Assembly: GCA_017479385.1 (NCBI GenBank)
Contig: JAFVCE010000020.1
Location: 1-64,000 of the forward strand
Reading direction: 5' to 3'
From: Bacteroidales bacterium
Lineage (GTDB): Bacteria; Bacteroidota; Bacteroidia; Bacteroidales; P3
DNA length: 64,000 nt
Part shown: positions 59,108 to 64,000 of the stretch, piece by piece
Layout of the letters: each line of letters starts with the position of its first letter
Numbering within the stretch: position 1 is the stretch's first letter
Translations under genes and position numbers: made by a program
Notes under the pieces: model-generated
Seen by the model: only the letters and a program-made list of their open reading frames with translations
Database searches by the model: none
Told to the model about the DNA's origin: nothing

Positions 59108-59653
59108 CTATGCGTAGAGTTGGCGGAGTTCGGCCTTGAGCGAGTCGAGTGCGAGGTCGGTCGGGGTCCCGTTCTTGGTGGCTGTGGCAAAGATGTTGGC
59201 TGCCAGTGTCGAGGGGTCGGTGGTGGGGTCGAGAACGGCACCAGTCGAGTTGACGAGGTTTATCATCTCGTCTTTGGCTTGACGTATTACTGTCCACACT
59301 TCGGACGAGAGGTAGACCTGCTGCGAGAGGTTGTGTTCCCATTCGTCGCGTATGTTCTTGGTCATCACACCCTGCAGCAGTCGCAGGTCCATGCCAGGCT
59401 GATAGCAGCGCAGCACGAGGCTCGAGGGCGAGATGCGCTCGAGGAAGAGGGCCATGCGCTCGTAGGCTTGCAGACGTATGGGGGTGACGGTGCGCAGGGT
59501 TTCGCGGCGCTCGTCGAGCTTCATCTGGAGCAGGGCTTGCTTCTGACGCGAGTCGGCCACGCGGCGCACTATGGCGTAGGCTACCCAGCCCATGATGGCC
59601 ATGGCGGATAGGAGCGAGATTGAGAGGATGAGGATTGTGGCAAGTGGTGTCAT
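59108..59653 (-). CDS. Conserved Bacteroidota membrane-anchored protein of unknown function
   Basis: The 181-residue protein has one N-terminal membrane helix (ILILSISLLSAMAIMGWVAYAIV), then a predicted helical cytoplasmic part with LRLQAYERMALFLERISPSSLVLR-like and EWEHNLSQQVYLSSEVWTVIRQAKDEMINLVN. The QAYERMALFLERI segment is a hallmark of a conserved hypothetical family in Bacteroidota (DUF7935-like, from memory). No function is known. It sits between the sirtuin gene and yraN on the same strand. Confidence 0.8.
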   Translation of the reverse strand: MTPLATILILSISLLSAMAIMGWVAYAIVRRVADSRQKQALLQMKLDERRETLRTVTPIRLQAYERMALFLERISPSSLVLRCYQPGMDLRLLQGVMTKNIRDEWEHNLSQQVYLSSEVWTVIRQAKDEMINLVNSTGAVLDPTTDPSTLAANIFATATKNGTPTDLALDSLKAELRQLYA

Positions 59654-59687
59654 TGGTTGATGTTTGTTTTTGGCGGTTAAGATTGAT

Positions 59688-60377
59688 TTACTGGCGGTTG
59701 AGTATTTGGTCTACGACCCTGGTCACGCCCGAAGAGGCTGGCTCGCGGTAGTAGTGAACCTGGCGGCTGACGGGAACCTCCTTTGGGTCGACCACAAAGC
59801 ACTCGGCCTTTCGGGGCACGTAGTGTATGAGGCCTGCGGCGGGGTAGACATTCATCGAGGTTCCGACAACGATAAAGATGTCGGCACTGGTGCAGAGTTC
59901 GGCGGCTGGCTCGATGTTGGGCACAGCCTCGCCAAACCACACTATGTGTGGGCGGAGTTGTGTGCCGTCGGGCGCGAGCTGGCCGAGGTTGATGTCGTTG
60001 TAGCCGATGTCGACCAGCGTCTCTGTGTCGCGCTGCCCACGGGCTTGGGTGAGCAGGCCGTGAAGGTGGATAACGTTGGTCGAGCCGGCGCGTTCATGCA
60101 GGTTGTCAACGTTTTGCGTCACCACGGTAACGTTGTGTCGTTGTTCGAGGCGCACCAGCTGGCGATGGGCCTCGTTGGGTTCTACAGACGCTAACTGGCG
60201 GCGGCGTTGGTTATAGAAATCGAGTACCAGCTTGGGGTTTCGGGCAAAACCTTCGGGTGTGGCAACATCTTCGACGCGGTGCTGTTCCCACAGGCCATCG
60301 CTGTCGCGGAAGGTGCTTATGCCCGACTCGGCCGAAATGCCGGCTCCTGTTAGGACTACTATGTTGAGTTTATTCAT
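59688..60377 (-). CDS. cobB: Sir2-family NAD-dependent protein deacylase without zinc cysteines
   Basis: Sirtuins remove acyl groups from lysines using NAD+. From MNKLNIVVLTGAGISAESGISTF the protein has 229 residues with the NAD motifs GAGISAESGISTFRDSDGLW, TQNVDNLHERAGS and catalytic His in VIHLHG, and RPHIVWFGEAVP. The zinc-ribbon region between HLHG and RPHIVWFGE contains no cysteine at all. A six-residue longer start (60395) is possible. The absence of zinc ligands is seen, to my knowledge, in other Bacteroidota members, so the enzyme may still be active. Confidence 0.92.
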   Translation of the reverse strand: MNKLNIVVLTGAGISAESGISTFRDSDGLWEQHRVEDVATPEGFARNPKLVLDFYNQRRRQLASVEPNEAHRQLVRLEQRHNVTVVTQNVDNLHERAGSTNVIHLHGLLTQARGQRDTETLVDIGYNDINLGQLAPDGTQLRPHIVWFGEAVPNIEPAAELCTSADIFIVVGTSMNVYPAAGLIHYVPRKAECFVVDPKEVPVSRQVHYYREPASSGVTRVVDQILNRQ

Positions 60378-60407
60378 ACTGCGCGTGCTATTCATTATTT
60401 ATTATGT

Positions 60408-61988
60408 TCAACGACGGGTGACTGTTGTACGGCGATTGAGGGCGCGCCCCTCGGGAGTGGCGTTGGTGGCCACTGGTTGCGACGAGCCATAGCCGCGGGC
60501 AGTGAGCCGCGACTGAGCAACGCCGCGCTCCACCAAGTAGTCGCGCACCACAGTTGCGCGCTGCGCGCTGAGGCGCTGGTTGGTCTCGTCGCTGCCGGTC
60601 GAGTCGGTGTGGCCGCCAATTTCTATCTCGATTTCGGGGCGCGAGAGAAGCAACTCGGCCAGGCGGTCGAGCTCGGCCTGCGAGGTCTCGACGAGCGTAG
60701 CTTTGGCCGTTTCGAAGTATACGCTGCGCAGGGTGAGTGTGTCGCCTGGGTGCTGGAGCGGGGCCGCGGCGGTAAGTGGCTCGATGTAGCGCACCGGTTC
60801 GGGTCTGACGGCTGGCGGCAGCTGGAACGAGTAGAGGTCCTGCTTGCCATAGCCCTCGTAGCGGTCGCTCGAAAAGAGGGCGGTTCGGCCGTCGGGCGAG
60901 ACTATGAGGTTATTTTCGTCGGCACTGGTGTTGATGGGGTAACCCAGGTTGCGAGGCTCACTCCACGAGGTGTCGTCGGCGTTGCGACGCACCACAAAGA
61001 GGTCGCTCCCACCCATGCCGAGATGACCAGTCGAGGCAAAGTAGAGCGTGCGGTTGTCGAAGTGGATGAAAGGGGCCGTTTCGTCGCCAGGGGTGTTGAT
61101 GGTTGGGCCGAGGTTGCGTGGGGTTGTCCAATGGCCGTCAATGTAGTCGGTAGCCCAAATATCGCTCCCACCATAGCCGCCACGGCGATTGCTTACAAAG
61201 TAGAGGGTGCGGCCATCGACCGAGAGCGAAGGTTGAGCCTCCCAAGCACCGGTATTGACCACGGGGCCGAGATTGTGTGGCCGCCCCCATTTCTCGCCAC
61301 GGCGAACACTAATATAGAGGTCGCAACGGCCATGGCCATCGCGCCGGTTACATGCGGTGAAGACCATAATGCGGCCGTCGAACGAGATGGTCTGAGCCCC
61401 CTCGTTATCTGTACTGTTGAGCGGTTCGGGCATACGAGCGGCCTTTCCCCAGCCCAACTCGACGGTGTCGTAGGCCGAGATGTAGAAGTCCTCCTCGTAG
61501 GGTGTTTCGGCAGTGGTGGAGGGGCGACGCGGAAGGCGACGGGTAAAGATTAGGGTATGGTCGTCGGCCGTGAGCGATGGCAGATACTCGTCGTCGGCCG
61601 TGTTGATGTTAGGCCCAAGATTTATTGGCTTGAATGGCACAGGGTTGGCCATTGCTTGCAGCCTGAAGCGTGCAGTTGCCAGCCCAAGCTCGGCCTCACG
61701 GTCCCACAGGCTGTTGCGCCCTTTTTGACGGAAGTAGGCTTCGTATTCGTCAATGGCCACTTGATTATTGCCGCGGCGCAACTCGATGGTGCCGAGCAGC
61801 AACTGGGCCTCGGTGTTGGAGGGGTCGAGGTCGAGCGCACGGCGTAGTGCTGTGGCGGCAGCATCGTTGTCGCCACGGGCAGCGGCCTCGGTGGCGCGCT
61901 CGAATTGGGCCACGCTCTTCTTGTTTTGGCCTACGGCCACGAGCGGCAAGAGCATGATTGCCAGTAAGATATATCGTCGAAAGGTCAT
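60408..61988 (-). CDS. TPR-PD40-OmpA envelope protein, PorE-like
   Basis: From MTFRRYILLAIMLLPLVAVGQ (signal peptide without a lipobox) the protein has 526 residues. Domains run in order: TPR-like helices (AAATALRRALDLDPSNTEAQLLLGTIELRRG), a WD40/PD40 beta-propeller (ISFDGRIMVFTACNRRDG; LSVDGRTLYFVSNRRGGYGGSDIWA), and an OmpA-like peptidoglycan-binding domain (IEIGGHTDSTGSDETNQRLSAQRA). This order matches PorE, a T9SS envelope component of Porphyromonas, but similar proteins exist in several envelope roles. The longer frame from 62087 is rejected because it runs over the -7 box at 62011-62018. Confidence 0.88.
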   Translation of the reverse strand: MTFRRYILLAIMLLPLVAVGQNKKSVAQFERATEAAARGDNDAAATALRRALDLDPSNTEAQLLLGTIELRRGNNQVAIDEYEAYFRQKGRNSLWDREAELGLATARFRLQAMANPVPFKPINLGPNINTADDEYLPSLTADDHTLIFTRRLPRRPSTTAETPYEEDFYISAYDTVELGWGKAARMPEPLNSTDNEGAQTISFDGRIMVFTACNRRDGHGRCDLYISVRRGEKWGRPHNLGPVVNTGAWEAQPSLSVDGRTLYFVSNRRGGYGGSDIWATDYIDGHWTTPRNLGPTINTPGDETAPFIHFDNRTLYFASTGHLGMGGSDLFVVRRNADDTSWSEPRNLGYPINTSADENNLIVSPDGRTALFSSDRYEGYGKQDLYSFQLPPAVRPEPVRYIEPLTAAAPLQHPGDTLTLRSVYFETAKATLVETSQAELDRLAELLLSRPEIEIEIGGHTDSTGSDETNQRLSAQRATVVRDYLVERGVAQSRLTARGYGSSQPVATNATPEGRALNRRTTVTRR

Positions 61989-62010
61989 TACACAGTTTAT
62001 AATTTGACTG

Positions 62011-62018
62011 CAAAGATA
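62011..62018 (-). promoter_or_regulatory. -7 box of the PorE-like gene
   Basis: The minus strand reads TATCTTTG, 22 nt upstream of the start codon. It supports the shorter start at 61988. Confidence 0.5.
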
Positions 62019-62049
62019 CAAAAAAATAATGATTCTGGCGAAAAATATA

Positions 62050-62080
62050 TTTGCACATTTCGAAAATGTTCGTAACTTTG
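62050..62080 (+). promoter_or_regulatory. Promoter of the leucine-rich lipoprotein gene
   Basis: TTTG (62050-62053), a 19-nt spacer and TAACTTTG (62073-62080) match the consensus. It overlaps the divergent promoter region of the PorE-like gene. Confidence 0.75.
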
Positions 62081-62116
62081 CAGACACTTTAATTTTCGAA
62101 CAGAGAGGGTAAAACT

Positions 62117-63235
62117 ATGAAAAATAGATACATTGTATGCTACCACGTTGCCATGCTCGGGCTCGTGGCCATATTGTTTGCAGCGTGTGCCACCCAGCGC
62201 CATGCTGCCGAGGCGAGTGCAGCGGTTCCCGACCGCGCTTTTCGCACTTTTCTTGTCGAAAATGGCTACGCCACACGCGTCTTTGGCCAACGCATGAAGC
62301 CAACTGCAGCAGGCCGGGCCGCCACAGAGCTATCCTGCTACAACAAGGGAATTGTGTCGCTCAAAGGCATAGAGATGTTTCCACAGCTGACAAGCCTCGT
62401 ATGCAGCGGCAACCCCATCGAGGAACTCGACCTCAACACCCTGCCGCGCTTGGAGGAGCTTTATGGGATTCTTATGCCGCTACGCCGGCTCGAAATCGAC
62501 AACTGCCACCACCTGAAAACTATCGAGCTGAGTTACAACAGCCTCGACCACTTCGACCTCAGCCCTTTCCCCGAACTTTCTTACTTTTTTTGCATATTCT
62601 CGCCACTCACAAGCCTCGACCTTGCGCCTTGCCCACAGTTGAAGCACCTCTACATTCGTGGCACAAAAATTGGCGACGTGGACCTCACTCACTGCACCAA
62701 CTTCCTCCAACTACACGCCACAGACACACCGTTGCGCACCATCCGTATAACTACCGAGCAGTACGAGCAGAACATCCAAATTTCGTGCAGCGACACCGCG
62801 GCCATCATTATAGAACCCTGGCCCCCGCTGCTGCAACTGCGCAGCCGAGCCGTTCTGCTGCCCGAAGCCGCAGAACTCGGACTGACTCTCGACTCTATGG
62901 AGCACCACTACCCCAACGGTATGCAACTGCTTGGCGACAGCATCCCGCAAGCCTATATGCAGTCGTGGATGGCCTTCGTGCAGGGGTTGAGCCAAGCCCT
63001 ACGCGAAGCGGGTATTGACTGGACCGAGAACTATCGCCTTTGGGGGCGCGCCTTCTTCGCACCAGACGGGTCGGTGGACCACTACTTCTACAATTGGACA
63101 TTGCCCCCCGACGAGGAGTGGCAGGCCCAATTTCGCGCAGTGCTCGAGGAATACCTATCCACCTTCCGCTTTCAATACCCAATGCGCCAACGCTTTGCAC
63201 AATGCGGTGGCATTCGCCTCACCCCAGCCTCCTGA
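62117..63235 (+). CDS. Leucine-rich-repeat lipoprotein
   Basis: The 372-residue protein starts with a lipoprotein signal peptide (VAMLGLVAILFAAC, lipobox LFAAC). An LRR region with about six units follows (KGIEMFPQLTSLVCSGNPIEELDL; LKTIELSYNSLDHFDLSPFPEL). The C-terminal part, of about 130 residues, has WTENYRLWGRAFFAPDGSVDHYFYNW, which loosely resembles TonB-C-like domains of Bacteroidota lipoproteins. Its function is not known. It is monocistronic with a consensus promoter. Confidence 0.85.
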   Translation: MKNRYIVCYHVAMLGLVAILFAACATQRHAAEASAAVPDRAFRTFLVENGYATRVFGQRMKPTAAGRAATELSCYNKGIVSLKGIEMFPQLTSLVCSGNPIEELDLNTLPRLEELYGILMPLRRLEIDNCHHLKTIELSYNSLDHFDLSPFPELSYFFCIFSPLTSLDLAPCPQLKHLYIRGTKIGDVDLTHCTNFLQLHATDTPLRTIRITTEQYEQNIQISCSDTAAIIIEPWPPLLQLRSRAVLLPEAAELGLTLDSMEHHYPNGMQLLGDSIPQAYMQSWMAFVQGLSQALREAGIDWTENYRLWGRAFFAPDGSVDHYFYNWTLPPDEEWQAQFRAVLEEYLSTFRFQYPMRQRFAQCGGIRLTPAS

Positions 63236-63328
63236 CATACAGACCGCAACACTTTTGCAAGCCACGAAAAATTAAGGAGGTTATTCTTAAGCATATTAAA
63301 AAAATTCCCATAATTCAGAATTATTTTG

Positions 63329-63336
63329 TATTTTTG
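63329..63336 (+). promoter_or_regulatory. -7 box of higBA
   Basis: TATTTTTG fits TAnnTTTG and ends 14 nt before the ATG at 63351. No exact -33 element is seen. Confidence 0.5.
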
Positions 63337-63350
63337 CAAAAACATGACGA

Positions 63351-63665
63351 ATGAAAGTAACGTTCGAAGATGCTGAATTAGAGAGCCTTGTACTAACTCA
63401 CCACAGCAAAAAGTACAAGAAATACACGCGAGACAGCAAGTTTCTTGCAGCCCTCGACCGAGTGTATGATGACTTGCGCGATGTAACGAAAACATCCGAC
63501 CTTCGACTTCTTAGTTATATGCACTACGAGAAACTAAAAGGCATCGATATGAGTTCGGTGAGAATAATGAACCGCAGGGTCGAGCGGCTACTCTTCCACG
63601 AATACGAAGACGGCATTGAAATATCATTAATCGAAATAGACGATACCCACTATGGACAACGATAG
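63351..63665 (+). CDS. higB: HigB-like toxin of a type II toxin-antitoxin pair
   Basis: The 104-residue protein resembles RelE/HigB mRNA interferases (FLAALDRVYDDLRDVTKTSDLRLLSYMHYEKLKGID...RLLFHEYEDGIEISLIEIDDTHYG). Toxin before antitoxin is the usual higBA order. The gene overlaps the antitoxin gene by 14 nt. The catalytic residues cannot be assigned with certainty from sequence alone. Confidence 0.85.
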   Translation: MKVTFEDAELESLVLTHHSKKYKKYTRDSKFLAALDRVYDDLRDVTKTSDLRLLSYMHYEKLKGIDMSSVRIMNRRVERLLFHEYEDGIEISLIEIDDTHYGQR

Positions 63666-63987
63666 AATCACCGGATTCCGCGCTGTACATCCAGGCGAGA
63701 CCCTCAACGAGGAACTGAAAGAACGCGGAATAAAGCAAAAAGAGCTCGCCGCAAAGATTGGTATGCGCCCCAGCCACCTCAACGAGTTGATTAAAGGCAA
63801 GCGCAGTTTCACCGTCGAAGTCGCCATGGCTCTGGAAAAAGAGCTCGGCATTCCATACGATTTTTGGATGCGTCGGCAGTACCACTATGAACACGACCTG
63901 CTCGTCATTGCCCAACGAGAGGTGGAGCACCAGCAACAAACTCGCCGTGAAAACTCCGACTTGCGCCGTGTAGCCGCTATGCTTTGA
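63652..63987 (+). CDS. higA: HigA-like antitoxin (XRE family HTH)
   Basis: The 111-residue protein has the HigA signature HPGETLNEELKERGIKQKELAAKIGMRPSHLNELIKGKRSFTVEVAMALEKELGIPYDFWM, a helix-turn-helix domain. It would neutralise HigB and autorepress the operon. The stop codon lies 13 nt before the window end. Confidence 0.92.
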   Translation: MDNDRITGFRAVHPGETLNEELKERGIKQKELAAKIGMRPSHLNELIKGKRSFTVEVAMALEKELGIPYDFWMRRQYHYEHDLLVIAQREVEHQQQTRRENSDLRRVAAML

Positions 63988-64000
63988 GCACAAAGATGCT

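Noticed and set aside
1-64000. Prophage, integrative element, insertion sequence or CRISPR-Cas locus
   Set aside because: I found no transposase, integrase, phage structural or Cas motif, and no direct repeats framing a gene block apart from the dispersed elements described.

Overview
The window reads as a chromosomal stretch of an uncultivated or little-studied member of the Bacteroidales (Bacteroidota). The evidence is TAnnTTTG-type promoter -7 boxes with a TTTG element about 19-21 bp upstream, several genes tied to the type IX secretion system (T9SS) and gliding (GldD, a CHU_C-type C-terminal domain, a type A sorting domain, a PorE-like OmpA protein), a Wza/BY-kinase exopolysaccharide pair, and a Porphyromonas-like succinate-to-crotonyl-CoA operon. 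Genes are moderately GC-rich with C-ending codons. No rRNA, phage, transposase or CRISPR array is visible.

Layout. 1-5200: the rimP-nusA-infB-tRNA-Arg operon on the minus strand. 5700-17260: a tightly coupled plus-strand polysaccharide operon (outer-membrane export lipoprotein, Wzc-like tyrosine kinase, rfbA/C/D for dTDP-rhamnose without rfbB, wbpB/D/E/A for a diacetamido-glucuronic acid sugar, and a WbpM/CapD-like dehydratase). 17480-19715: a secreted C69 dipeptidase and an FMN-binding protein. 20000-24840: a minus-strand hydrogenase signalling module (thioredoxin-like [2Fe-2S] ferredoxin, group C sensory hydrogenase with PAS domain, SpoIIE/PP2C phosphatase, group B [FeFe] hydrogenase). 25300-30630: the divergent plus-strand operon abfD-abfT-4hbd-sucD, which together converts succinyl-CoA through 4-hydroxybutyrate to crotonyl-CoA. 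30940-38730: phosphate symporter, cardiolipin synthase, a cut-down methyltransferase, pcm, thiL, an rRNA methyltransferase, tRNA-His and prmC. 38790-49640: T9SS cargo, a sodium/solute symporter, iorAB, a large BspA-like leucine-rich-repeat protein and gldD. 49770-64000: nucleotidyltransferase, AddB-like nuclease, a membrane protein and glycosyltransferase, a small lipoprotein, an orphan rnfA, yifB, yraN, a sirtuin, a PorE-like OmpA protein, a leucine-rich lipoprotein and a higBA toxin-antitoxin pair.

How parts fit together. The fermentation operon and the hydrogenase module share one 460-bp divergent control region, which suggests that H2 or ferredoxin redox state and reductant disposal through the butyrate-type route are linked (inference). 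The wbp genes and the T9SS cargo genes may also be linked, because in Porphyromonas the Wbp sugar is the linker that anchors T9SS cargo (known there, inferred here).

The most unusual signal is a dispersed DNA repeat. At least 11 copies of a motif with core TTCGACCTCAATACGACC followed by TAACCCCTC units (G-rich on the other strand, telomere-like GGGTTAGGGTC) lie mainly in intergenic gaps. Three copies lie in frame inside genes (wbpE, hydS, the LRR protein). A second family of near-perfect GC palindromes with a TGC triloop occurs three times.
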